Of a DNA stretch of 64,000 nt, positions 38,910 to 47,669 are shown in pieces; within the stretch, counting starts at the first letter, position 1, and every line of letters starts with the position of its first letter. Made by a program: the position numbers and the translations under genes. This DNA is from Comamonas odontotermitis (GTDB taxonomy: Bacteria > Pseudomonadota > Gammaproteobacteria > Burkholderiales > Burkholderiaceae_C), in contig NZ_JACHKZ010000010.1 in assembly GCF_014207855.1 (NCBI RefSeq), positions 1 through 64,000 on the forward strand, given 5' to 3'. Under the pieces are notes generated by a model that searched no databases, was not told the DNA's origin, and saw only the letters and a list, made by a program, of their open reading frames with translations.

Positions 38910-39379
38910 TTCAACCATCTTTCATACAGCGCCGCCAGCCATACGGCAGCGCACAATACCAGAGCCAGGAACACGGCAGCACTGCCCATGTCCTTGGCCT
39001 TTTTGGACAGCAGATGCCATTCGGGGCCAAAGCGGTCAATGGCCGCTTCAATGGCGCTGTTGAGCAGTTCGGTGATCAGCACCAGAAACACTGGAAGGGT
39101 CAGCAGCACCCATTCGCGCCAGTCCCGTGCCAGCCAGCAGGCGGCAGGCAGCAACACCAGGGCCAGCAAGGCTTCCATGCGGAAGGCCTTTTCTCCCCAA
39201 CCTGCACGCAGACCTTGCAGGGAATAACCGGCTGCATGCCGCAAGCGACTGAGGCCACTGCGCGCCTTGTGCGGATTGACCTGCAAAAATGCGTCAGACG
39301 CCGGGTTCTGGTGCGGTTGCTGCGCCTGTTGCGTTGAGGCAGGCTCTTGCCGGGGGCGAGGTGCAAGCGGTTCAGTCAT
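38906..39379 (-). CDS. dgkA: Diacylglycerol kinase
   Basis: The 157-residue protein is longer than E. coli DgkA because of a Pro/Gln-rich tail (about residues 1-35). Three membrane helices follow. The catalytic segment is EAALLALVLLPAACW-like with the conserved ITELLNSAIEAAIDRFG and KKAKDMGSAAVFLAL. The enzyme phosphorylates diacylglycerol to phosphatidic acid in the inner membrane, recycling lipid from periplasmic glucan or LPS modification. Its stop overlaps the LOG start. Confidence 0.95.
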   Translation of the reverse strand: MTEPLAPRPRQEPASTQQAQQPHQNPASDAFLQVNPHKARSGLSRLRHAAGYSLQGLRAGWGEKAFRMEALLALVLLPAACWLARDWREWVLLTLPVFLVLITELLNSAIEAAIDRFGPEWHLLSKKAKDMGSAAVFLALVLCAAVWLAALYERWLK

Positions 39380-39621
39380 GGAAGGGCTATGGGTGAGCGA
39401 GAGTCAAGTGCGGGTAGCGGGCCATTTACGTATGGCCCACGGAGGAAAGATTGGCGCAAGCTGTCACTTCGCCACTATAACTATATTGCACTGCAGCAGA
39501 TCGGTGAGGCCAAGCAAGGATGGGCCATCGAATGCTGATAATTGCTATTCTAAATATAGCATTCTGCGTAATGCAGTTATGGATTAGGAGTGATTTTTCC
39601 AAAATCGCTGATGCGACCAGG

Positions 39622-40182
39622 TCAAGCCTTGCTGCGAGGTGCAGGGGGCACACTGCTGATCAGGCGTGTGCCAGCCAGTGCATCGTGCCAGAACTGCTTT
39701 TGCGGATGCAGGCGACTGGCCAGGGCCCACATGACAATCCAGCCCGCCAGCAGAACCAGAACTTCTGCGACGGGAAGGTGGAATGGCATGGTGGCGATCA
39801 GCGGTGGCAGAAACCACAGCCAGCTGCAGGCATAGCGCACGAGTGCGCGGCGCTGGCTCAGTGGCTGGCCCATGGCGTCCACGATGCGGATATGCCAGGT
39901 TTTCATCGCCAGTGTCTGGCCTTTGTGCCAAAACCACACAAAGTAGATACCGAAGATGATGAAAAGGAACAACTGCAGCCCGTGGCGGTTGTCCAGGGCG
40001 TTGTGGGTCTGACTCAGGGTACCGTGGAGGTAGCCCGAAATGAAGACCACGCCGAACATCAGCATGCCTTCGTACAGCCAGCACGCTATGCGCCTTCGAA
40101 GGGTAGGTGCCTGCAACAGGGGGGCTGCAGCAGGTTGATCGGGGGCGGCGGTGGCGTGTGTGGATGGCATGGTGCCAGTCAT
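39622..40182 (-). CDS. RDD-family membrane protein
   Basis: This 186-residue integral membrane protein has the RDD-like Arg-containing first segment (APTLRRRIACWLYEGMLMFG), then about three helices and the WHIRIVDAMGQPLSQRRALV loop typical of RDD proteins. RDD proteins are small and poorly understood; some have been linked to ion transport or cell-size phenotypes. It is the last gene of the sigma-DUF3619-DUF3106-RDD run, 10 bp after the DUF3106 gene. Confidence 0.88.
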   Translation of the reverse strand: MTGTMPSTHATAAPDQPAAAPLLQAPTLRRRIACWLYEGMLMFGVVFISGYLHGTLSQTHNALDNRHGLQLFLFIIFGIYFVWFWHKGQTLAMKTWHIRIVDAMGQPLSQRRALVRYACSWLWFLPPLIATMPFHLPVAEVLVLLAGWIVMWALASRLHPQKQFWHDALAGTRLISSVPPAPRSKA

Positions 40183-40192
40183 GGTGCCGGTG

Positions 40193-41128
40193 TCAGGCCG
40201 GCGGATGAATCGGGCTATCGCCCAGACGCGACTGCGGCTCGCCAGCGGGCGCTACCGGAGCCGGACGGCTATCCAGCGGAGGCAGAGGCGATGAGGTGAC
40301 CGGTGAAGGCACCTGCACCGGCGCAGTCTCCACCGCGGGGGCGGTCGCTGGAGGGGGCGCAATGCTGGTGGGGCTCACGCCACCAGGGCCGGGTACGTTG
40401 TTGGGGTTGGCAGAGGGGCCCTGCAGCGGGCCGACCTCTACAGGCGTCACCACGCCGCGCGACTGCACGCGAATCTCGGGTGGCGGCAGAATCTTGGGTG
40501 GGTTGGCGCGGTTGGGGTTCACCGCCGCTGCCGGCACCTTGACCAGGCGTCCGCTGGTCTTGCTATTGGGGCGCAGTGCCAGGGCAACGCCACCGGGGCG
40601 CAGGGCGCCGCCTTGCGCCAGCCGTTTGCGTTCGCGGACGCTCAGGGCCTGATAGTCTTCCCAGAGCTTGCGCTTTTCTTCGGCAGACAGATTGCTGGCG
40701 TTGGAATAGTTCAGTCGGGCCTGGCTCTGATCAACCAGGCTGAATTTGGCCCATTCCTTCATGTGCTCACCGATGCGGTACTGCTCGTCGGGCGAGAAGT
40801 CGTCAAAACTGTCGGCAATCAGGAGCCAGCGGCGCTTTTGTTGTTCTGTCAGCCAGGACCACTGCTCTTGCAGGGGCGCCAGGGTAGTCTGCTGGTCGGT
40901 ATCGAGGCTGTCCCAATCCGGGCCTTCGTTGCGCGGTGTGACCGTGCGGGTGTTGCCACCGGCGCTGACCAGATCGCTGGGCGCGCTGCCATAGACGTTG
41001 CGGGCCTGGGTGCTGGCGTAGATACCAGTTACAGCAAAAGCAGCCAGCAAAATGCTGGCTGCGAGAGCGGGGAGGGAGGAGGTGGGCGCCTTGGCGGCTA
41101 CCTCGTCAAAGTCGTGATCGTGTCTCAA
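40193..41128 (-). CDS. DUF3106-domain membrane-anchored protein (TTG start)
   Basis: The 311-residue protein starts at a TTG that overlaps the upstream stop (TTGA at 41125-41128); no other Met lies near. A single transmembrane helix covers about 18-40. The DUF3106 region is Trp-rich and helical (WDSLDTDQQTTLAPLQEQW, RRWLLIADSFDDFSPDEQ, LSAEEKRKLWEDYQALS). A long Pro/Ala-rich C-terminal tail follows (about 215-311). The function is unknown; it is periplasmic by topology. It is translationally coupled to the DUF3619 gene. Confidence 0.88.
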   Translation of the reverse strand: MRHDHDFDEVAAKAPTSSLPALAASILLAAFAVTGIYASTQARNVYGSAPSDLVSAGGNTRTVTPRNEGPDWDSLDTDQQTTLAPLQEQWSWLTEQQKRRWLLIADSFDDFSPDEQYRIGEHMKEWAKFSLVDQSQARLNYSNASNLSAEEKRKLWEDYQALSVRERKRLAQGGALRPGGVALALRPNSKTSGRLVKVPAAAVNPNRANPPKILPPPEIRVQSRGVVTPVEVGPLQGPSANPNNVPGPGGVSPTSIAPPPATAPAVETAPVQVPSPVTSSPLPPLDSRPAPVAPAGEPQSRLGDSPIHPPA

Positions 41129-41571
41129 TGCTTGTCGGTGGGCTGCTTTTGTTGGGCAGCGATCTTCAGATACTGGGTAAAACCAGGATCAGTATAGGCG
41201 GTTGGCGGCAATTCGTCAGCCAACAGGGTGGCGTCGTACTCGGCCATTTCGGTCGCGCCTTCGTCCGCCTGCACGCCATTGAAGAAAGTCAAACCTGCCA
41301 CCATGGCACTCAGAGGAACCGCAGACACCACTGCTCGCCACCAGTTGCGTTTGCCGGAAGGGGCAGCAGCGGCAGATTCCTGCTCGGGGTGACGGGCGAT
41401 GGCCGGGGTAGGTACCACCTTGCGACGCGCCAGTGCCTGCTCACGCGCAGCACGCAGGCGCTCGGTGATGTCATAGTCCAGATCAGCCTCGGCTTCGCTC
41501 AGCCGGGCGGTGACGCGGCGGGCAAAGATTTCGGCGTGGGCGACTTGTTGGGCGGTGTTTGGGCGGTTCAT
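41125..41571 (-). CDS. DUF3619-family single-pass membrane protein (possible anti-sigma partner)
   Basis: The 148-residue protein starts at an ATG overlapping the sigma-factor stop (ATGA at 41568-41571). The cytoplasmic N-terminal part (EIFARRVTARLSEAEADLDY, then DITERLRAAREQALARR) precedes one transmembrane helix at about 82-100, with a short periplasmic tail ending TYLKIAAQQKQPTDKH-like. The gene order (ECF sigma, then a single-pass protein with a helical cytoplasmic tail) suggests an anti-sigma role; that is inference. Confidence 0.85.
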   Translation of the reverse strand: MNRPNTAQQVAHAEIFARRVTARLSEAEADLDYDITERLRAAREQALARRKVVPTPAIARHPEQESAAAAPSGKRNWWRAVVSAVPLSAMVAGLTFFNGVQADEGATEMAEYDATLLADELPPTAYTDPGFTQYLKIAAQQKQPTDKH

Positions 41572-42134
41572 AGCACGATTCCTTTGGCCTTGAGCACTTT
41601 GCTCAAGGTTTGGATGGCTCGGAAGCAATGGGTTTTGACGCTCCCTTCCGAGCAACCCATGGCCGCTGCAGTCTCTGCAATGTCCATCTCTTCCCAATAA
41701 CGCATCAAAAACGCTTCGCGTTGACGCGCGGGCAACTCTTGTATCTCTTTTTCTATCAATGCAAGTGTTTGTTTGCGGTTGGTGTGGTCTTCGGCACTCT
41801 GTTCGGACTCCCCCTGCTGGGCGTTGTAAGTCTCCAGCAGGTCGAAATCGCCGCCTTCATCGTCAGGCCCCTCAAAGGCGCTCATATTGGTAAAGAGCGC
41901 ATTGCGGGTCTTCTGGCGGCGAAACCAGTCCAGCGTACTGTTGGACAGGATACGCTGGAATAGCATGGGCAGCTCGCCAATGGGTTTGTCGCCGTAATGC
42001 TCAGCCAGCTTCATCATGCTGTCCTGCACGATGTCGAGGGCTACTTCTTCGTCGCGCACATGAAAAAGCGAGCGCTTGAAAGCTCGCTTTTCAACGCTTT
42101 TCAGAAAATCGGACAGTTCTCGTTCTGTTGCCAA
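41568..42134 (-). CDS. ECF-type RNA polymerase sigma factor
   Basis: The 188-residue factor has region 2 in about residues 10-80 (SLFHVRDEEVALDIVQDSMM, then LPMLFQRILSNSTLDWFRRQ). Region 4 covers about 125-180 (ELPARQREAFLMRYWEEMDI, then AETAAAMGCSEGSVKTHCF). The annotated start is a TTG with no strong ribosome site, so the N-terminus is uncertain. It heads a four-gene run whose first two junctions are stop-start overlaps (ATGA, TTGA), so expression of the partners is tied to it. Confidence 0.92.
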   Translation of the reverse strand: MATERELSDFLKSVEKRAFKRSLFHVRDEEVALDIVQDSMMKLAEHYGDKPIGELPMLFQRILSNSTLDWFRRQKTRNALFTNMSAFEGPDDEGGDFDLLETYNAQQGESEQSAEDHTNRKQTLALIEKEIQELPARQREAFLMRYWEEMDIAETAAAMGCSEGSVKTHCFRAIQTLSKVLKAKGIVL

Positions 42135-42444
42135 ATCGTACCCAACACCGTGGTTATTTGCGGGGAAGCTAGTGGTTGTACCCGGGTAAACCCTGCCTGT
42201 GTGGCAAAAAACCCCGCGCTAAACGCAAGATTATCGCATCGTATGCAAATTTTTTCTGCACTTTGTCGCAAACCAATGTTGCAGTGCGATAATGTTTTCA
42301 AGTCACATCAAGGCAAAAGGGTCACGGTCCGGCGTCGCAAGCATCTCGCCCATGTCCGTTGGCCTCAAGTTCCAAGCAGGCTTCACAAGAGCTGGGCAAG
42401 GGGCACCAGAGGTTTTTCGTTAGAGAAATTCGCAAAGGTTGATC
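42135..42444. other. Divergent region between the sigma operon and ilvB
   Basis: The region is about 310 bp. I looked for an ilv leader peptide rich in Ile, Leu or Val codons and did not find one. No RNA or repeat is evident. Confidence 0.5.
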
Positions 42445-44238
42445 ATGGAAATGTCCAAGGCCGAACAAAACTCGGCACAAGCGGCCAATCAGTCCGCACA
42501 AAAAGCACAAGATCTCATGGGCGCCGAAGTGCTGGTCAAGGCACTGCAGGCAGAAGGTGTTCAGCAGCTGTGGGGATACCCAGGCGGCGCCGTTCTGTAC
42601 ATCTACGACGCGCTCTACAAGCAAGACACCATCAACCACGTATTGGTACGCCACGAACAGGCTGCCGTGCACGCCGCTGACGGCTATGCGCGGGCCACGG
42701 GCGAAGTGGGTGTGGCACTGGTCACGTCCGGTCCGGGCCTGACCAATGCGGTGACCGGTATCGCCACCGCCTATACCGACAGCATTCCCATCGTGGTGAT
42801 CTCGGGGCAGACCTCGACCACCGCCATCGGCTCCGATGCCTTCCAGGAGTGCGATACCGTCGGTATCACCCGTCCCATCGTCAAGCACAACTTCCTCGTG
42901 AAAGACGTGCGCGATCTGGCGATGACGATGAAAAAGGCCTTCCATATTGCCCGCACCGGCCGTCCTGGCCCCGTGGTGGTTGATATCCCCAAGGATGTGT
43001 CTTTCAAGAAGGTGGCGTACAGCGGCTATCCACAGACGGTGGAAATGCGATCGTACAACCCGGTCAAGAAGGGCCACAGCGGCCAGATTCGCAAGGCACT
43101 GCAGTTGCTGCTGGCTGCCAAGCGCCCCTATATCTATACGGGCGGCGGCGTGCTGCTGAGCGGCGCCGAGCAGGAGCTGCGCACGCTCGTCGATTTGCTG
43201 GGCTATCCTGTGACCCATACCCTGCTGGGTCTGGGCGCCTACCCGGCCAGCGACAAGAAATACCTGGGCATGCTCGGCATGCACGGCACCATTGAAGCCA
43301 ACAACACCATGCAGAACTGTGATGTGCTGCTGGCCGTGGGTGCGCGCTTTGATGACCGCGTGATCGGCAACCCCAAGCACTTCATGTCGGTGGCAGATCG
43401 CAAGATCATCCATATCGACATCGATCCATCGTCCATTTCCAAGCGCGTCAAGGTCGATGTGCCGATTGTGGGCGATTGCAAGGAAGTGCTGACTGAGCTG
43501 ATCGCCATGGTTCGTGAAGCGCAGACCAAACCCGATGCTGCGGCCCTGGAAGCGTGGTGGAAGACGATTGAAGGCTGGCGCAGCCGCGATTGCCTGCGCT
43601 ATGACCGCGACAACAAGGAAGTCATTAAGCCGCAATACGTGGTCGAAACCCTGTGGAACATGACCCGGGATGCGGACTGCTACATCACCTCCGACGTGGG
43701 CCAGCACCAAATGTGGGCTGCGCAGTACTACCGCTTTGAGGAATCGCGCCGCTGGATCAACTCGGGCGGCCTCGGCACCATGGGCGTCGGCATTCCTTAC
43801 GCCATGGGCATCAAGCTGGCCAAGCCCGATGCCGAAGTGTTCTGCATCACCGGCGAAGGCTCGGTGCAGATGAATATCCAAGAGCTGGCCACCTGCCGCC
43901 AGTACGAGACGCCTATCATCATCTGCGCGCTCAACAACCGCTTTCTGGGTATGGTGCGCCAGTGGCAGGAGATCGAATACTCCGGCCGCTACAGCCACAG
44001 CTACATGGATTCGCTGCCCGACTTCGTGAAGCTGGCCGAGGCCTTTGGCCATGCCGGCATCCTGGTCGAGAAGCCTGAAGACGTGGAGCCCGCGCTGCGC
44101 GAAGCACGCCGCATTGCGCGTGAAGAGCGCAAGAGCGTGTTCATCGACTTCCGCACGGATCCGACGGAAAACGTCTTCCCTATGGTGCAGGCCGGTAAGG
44201 GTATTACCGAAATGCTGCTGGGCGCTGAAGATCTATAA
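42445..44238 (+). CDS. ilvB: Acetolactate synthase large (catalytic) subunit
   Basis: This 597-residue ThDP enzyme catalyses the first common step of Val/Leu/Ile synthesis. It begins with a 25-residue Gln/Ala-rich tail. The ThDP-activating Glu is in VRHEQAAVHAADGYARA. The metal/ThDP motif reads TGEGSVQMNIQELA with the partner Asn-Asn in CALNNRFLGMVRQWQ; GEG in place of GDG is a variant I also recall from Burkholderiales homologues. FAD-site residues look normal. ilvN follows 143 bp downstream. Confidence 0.97.
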   Translation: MEMSKAEQNSAQAANQSAQKAQDLMGAEVLVKALQAEGVQQLWGYPGGAVLYIYDALYKQDTINHVLVRHEQAAVHAADGYARATGEVGVALVTSGPGLTNAVTGIATAYTDSIPIVVISGQTSTTAIGSDAFQECDTVGITRPIVKHNFLVKDVRDLAMTMKKAFHIARTGRPGPVVVDIPKDVSFKKVAYSGYPQTVEMRSYNPVKKGHSGQIRKALQLLLAAKRPYIYTGGGVLLSGAEQELRTLVDLLGYPVTHTLLGLGAYPASDKKYLGMLGMHGTIEANNTMQNCDVLLAVGARFDDRVIGNPKHFMSVADRKIIHIDIDPSSISKRVKVDVPIVGDCKEVLTELIAMVREAQTKPDAAALEAWWKTIEGWRSRDCLRYDRDNKEVIKPQYVVETLWNMTRDADCYITSDVGQHQMWAAQYYRFEESRRWINSGGLGTMGVGIPYAMGIKLAKPDAEVFCITGEGSVQMNIQELATCRQYETPIIICALNNRFLGMVRQWQEIEYSGRYSHSYMDSLPDFVKLAEAFGHAGILVEKPEDVEPALREARRIAREERKSVFIDFRTDPTENVFPMVQAGKGITEMLLGAEDL

Positions 44239-44381
44239 GAAATTTGTCTTTCGGCGCGCGCCCATCGTGCGCTGAGTGCTTATTTTTCAATAGCAAATCC
44301 CTTTATTGACGAATCTATTGCCTGCCAAGCCCTGCACTTACCGGTGCGGGGGGAGGGCAGCGAAAAGAGGAATCTCATTTC

Positions 44382-44873
44382 ATGAAACACATCATTGCGG
44401 TTCTCCTGGAGAACGAACCAGGCGCCTTGTCGCGCGTGGTGGGTCTGTTCTCGGCCCGTGGCTACAACATTGAATCGCTCACCGTGGCGCCCACCGAAGA
44501 CGCATCGCTGTCGCGCATGACGATCACCACGGCGGGGTCGGACGACGTGATCGAGCAGATCACCAAGCACCTCAACCGCCTGATCGAGGTGGTGAAGGTG
44601 GTCGATCTGACCGAAGGCGCCTACACCGAGCGCGAGCTCATGATGGTGAAGGTGCGCGCAGTGGGCAAGGAGCGGGAGGAGATGAAGCGCATGGCGGACA
44701 TCTTCCGCGGCCGCATCATCGACGTGACCGAGAAGAGCTACACCATCGAGATGACTGGCGATCAATCCAAGAACGATGCGTTCCTCAGTGCGATTGACCG
44801 CTCGGCCATTCTCGAAACCGTCCGTACCGGTGCCAGCGGCATCGGTCGCGGCGAACGCATCTTGCGCGTGTAA
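44382..44873 (+). CDS. ilvN: Acetolactate synthase small (regulatory) subunit
   Basis: The 163-residue subunit starts with the ACT domain (IIAVLLENEPGALSRVVGLF, then GYNIESLTVAPTEDASLSR) that binds valine for feedback inhibition. A C-terminal domain follows (FRGRIIDVTEKSYTIEMTGD). It activates and regulates IlvB. A GAGG site lies upstream. Its stop overlaps the start of the next small gene (TAATG). Confidence 0.97.
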   Translation: MKHIIAVLLENEPGALSRVVGLFSARGYNIESLTVAPTEDASLSRMTITTAGSDDVIEQITKHLNRLIEVVKVVDLTEGAYTERELMMVKVRAVGKEREEMKRMADIFRGRIIDVTEKSYTIEMTGDQSKNDAFLSAIDRSAILETVRTGASGIGRGERILRV

Positions 44874-45175
44874 TGCGCTGGTGGCACCAGCTGCGGCGCC
44901 ATTCCCGCCAGATTGCGGGCATGGGACTGTTGCTGGTGGGGCTTGTGCTGGTGGTGGCGTGGGTGCAGACCGATGACCCGGATTGCAGCTTGAACCAAGA
45001 CCTTTTCACACAGCAGCGTTTGTGTGATGGCACCGCTGGCGAGCCCGACGAAAACGCTTCACAGCGCACCAACCCCTGGCTAGTACTCATAGTAGGATTG
45101 GGCGCTTTTGTAGCGGGAGCTTATTTGCTGGCTTCAGGAAACACCGCAAGGCCCCCTGACGATGCAGATTCTTGA
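44873..45175 (+). CDS. Small two-helix membrane protein between ilvN and ilvC
   Basis: The 100-residue protein has helices at about 16-30 (IAGMGLLLVGLVLVVAWV) and 68-85 (WLVLIVGLGAFVAGAYLL), with a polar, two-Cys loop between them (DDPDCSLNQDLFTQQRLCDG). Its ATG overlaps the ilvN stop, so translation is coupled. I recognise no family. Its position inside the branched-chain operon may be only historical, but coupling suggests co-expression with IlvN and IlvC. Confidence 0.7.
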   Translation: MRWWHQLRRHSRQIAGMGLLLVGLVLVVAWVQTDDPDCSLNQDLFTQQRLCDGTAGEPDENASQRTNPWLVLIVGLGAFVAGAYLLASGNTARPPDDADS

Positions 45176-45207
45176 CAAGTGGTTGTTTGAATTTCTGATT
45201 TTTTTGA

Positions 45208-46245
<1,038 letters not shown>

Positions 46246-46291
46246 TCAGTGCGCTGCTGCGGCCGCGCAGGCGGCTGCTGCCAGTGATTCC

Positions 46292-46318
46292 AAAGGACTG
46301 CTTCGGCAGTCCTTTTTG
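46292..46318 (+). terminator. ilvC: Rho-independent terminator of ilvC
   Basis: AAAGGACTGC and GCAGTCCTTT form a 10-bp stem with a TTCG tetraloop, followed by TTG. Confidence 0.9.
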
Positions 46319-46508
46319 TTGTAGGGCAATGCTCACCGGGAAAGCACGTGTTACACACCTGCTGCGTGTGCGGCGATGCCTGGGGCTGCCGTATGGCGGG
46401 CTGACTGCTGGCGTACCCTGGCGCGGTGTTTTCCTGGGCTGGGAGCCGTAGCGGTAAAGGTACACTGGGGGCCGTGCATTACAAGGCACTGGCTTTGTAG
46501 AAAACTAT

Positions 46509-46556
46509 AAAATTGATAGCTGATTGCGCTGTTGTAGAAAGCGCTGGAGTTTAATT
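46509..46556 (+). repeat. Dispersed AGCGCT/GATAGC repeat copy abutting pssA
   Basis: TAAAATTGATAGCTGATTG, then CGCTGTTGTAGAAAGCGCTG and GAGTTTAATT, matches the dispersed element found elsewhere in the window. Its GGAG (46546-46549) is correctly spaced to serve as the pssA ribosome site. Confidence 0.65.
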
Positions 46557-46558
46557 GG

Positions 46559-47446
46559 ATGCTGGATAACAACGGAACCAAGCCCAGGCAGGGCGCAGAA
46601 GGCCCGGCTGCTGCGCACCGCCGGTGGCGCAAAGGCATTTATGTGCTGCCCAATTCCTTCACCCTGGCGGCACTGTTTGGCGGGTTCTACGCCATTGTGA
46701 TGGCGATGAACGGCCGCTTTGAGGCCGCCGCCGTGGGCGTGTTCTGTGCCATGGTGCTCGACAGTCTGGACGGCCGCGTGGCCCGTATGACGCACACCCA
46801 AAGCGCCTTTGGCGAGCAGATGGATTCGCTCTCGGACATGGTGTCCTTTGGTGCGGCGCCTGCGCTCATCGCTTATGAATGGGCTCTGCGCCCGCTGGGC
46901 CGCTGGGGCTGGATTGCCGCTTTTGTCTATTGCTCGTGCGCTGCACTGCGTCTGGCGCGCTTCAACGTCAATACGGGCGTGGTGGACAAGCGCTACTTCC
47001 AGGGCATGCCTTCGCCAGCGGCTGCGGCCCTGGTGGCGGGTTTCATCTGGCTGACCAGCGCGCTGTTGGTGTCGCACCGCGATGTGCCGATCTTTGGCGA
47101 GGTGATTGCCCTGTTCGGCGGCCATCCTGCGAGCCGTGAAGACCTGTCGTGGATCATGTTCGCCATCACCCTGTTTGCGGGGCTGACCATGGTGACGAAC
47201 ATCCCGTACTACAGCTTCAAGGATGCGGGCATGGCCAAGAGCGTGCCATTCATCTCGCTCGTGGTGGTGGTGCTGGTGCTGGCGCTGGTGAGTATTGAGC
47301 CGGCAACCATGCTGTTCCTGATCTTTGTGGCGTACTCCGTCTCGGGTTACATCATCTATGCATGGCGCCGTGCCAAGGGCCAGCAGGTATCGATTGTGGC
47401 CACTTCGACCGACGAGCCCGATGAGCGCGGTCTGCACCATGATTGA
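46559..47446 (+). CDS. pssA: CDP-diacylglycerol-serine O-phosphatidyltransferase
   Basis: This 295-residue inner-membrane enzyme makes phosphatidylserine from CDP-diacylglycerol and serine. The CDP-alcohol phosphotransferase motif is complete: DGRVARMTHTQSAFG then EQMDSLSD, fitting DG-x2-AR-x8-G-x3-D-x3-D. About eight hydrophobic helices follow, with a polar C-terminal tail. The ATG is preceded by GGAG supplied by the dispersed repeat. It sits between ilvC and leuA as in other Comamonadaceae. Confidence 0.95.
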   Translation: MLDNNGTKPRQGAEGPAAAHRRWRKGIYVLPNSFTLAALFGGFYAIVMAMNGRFEAAAVGVFCAMVLDSLDGRVARMTHTQSAFGEQMDSLSDMVSFGAAPALIAYEWALRPLGRWGWIAAFVYCSCAALRLARFNVNTGVVDKRYFQGMPSPAAAALVAGFIWLTSALLVSHRDVPIFGEVIALFGGHPASREDLSWIMFAITLFAGLTMVTNIPYYSFKDAGMAKSVPFISLVVVVLVLALVSIEPATMLFLIFVAYSVSGYIIYAWRRAKGQQVSIVATSTDEPDERGLHHD

Positions 47447-47454
47447 AGAATCTG

Positions 47455-47484
47455 TTGCACAGGCCGAAAAACCTGTGTTAGAGT
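47455..47484 (+). promoter_or_regulatory. Possible leu promoter
   Basis: TTGCAC (47455-47460) and TAGAGT (47479-47484) are spaced 18 bp apart. Transcription from it would begin at or just before the leader ATG, so the leader peptide might be nearly leaderless. The assignment is tentative. Confidence 0.35.
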
Positions 47485-47491
47485 AGCCCAC

Positions 47492-47545
47492 ATGCAAAAC
47501 CTGTCCCTAGCTCTACTACTAATGTCCAACGGGCAGGTAGAGTAG
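47492..47545 (+). CDS. leuL: Leucine leader peptide (17 residues)
   Basis: The ORF encodes MQNLSLALLLMSNGQVE and stops at TAG (47543-47545). Five of its codons are Leu, four of them the rare CTA, three in a row at 47513-47521. It ends 26 bp before a perfect terminator hairpin and 125 bp before leuA. AACGGGC at 47528-47534 can pair with GCCCGTT of that hairpin. This is the pattern of a leucine attenuator leader. The ribosome site is weak. The call rests on pattern, not on recalled homology. Confidence 0.72.
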   Translation: MQNLSLALLLMSNGQVE

Positions 47546-47570
47546 CGCGCACAGTTTTCACCCTACATCC

Positions 47571-47612
47571 ATCGGCCCGTTTGCACCAGCAACGGGCCGA
47601 TTCTGTTTTTTG
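47571..47612 (+). terminator. leu attenuator terminator
   Basis: ATCGGCCCGTT (47571-47581) pairs perfectly with AACGGGCCGAT (47591-47601), with a nine-base loop, followed by TCTGTTTTTTG. Its left arm can alternatively pair with AACGGGC at 47528-47534 inside the leader ORF, forming an antiterminator. Confidence 0.82.
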
Positions 47613-47669
47613 CAGGTTGCTGGTTTCCACCCCCGAACTTTTTGTTTCGATGAGAAAGACCAGACAACC

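Larger units (their letters stand above)
46246..46558. other. Intergenic region between ilvC and pssA
   Basis: About 313 bp hold the ilvC terminator and, at the 3' end, a dispersed-repeat copy that reaches the pssA start. Nothing else is recognised. Confidence 0.5.

Noticed and set aside
42135-42444. An ilv attenuator ahead of ilvB
   Set aside because: No leader ORF rich in Ile, Val or Leu codons and no terminator hairpin with a T tract was found.
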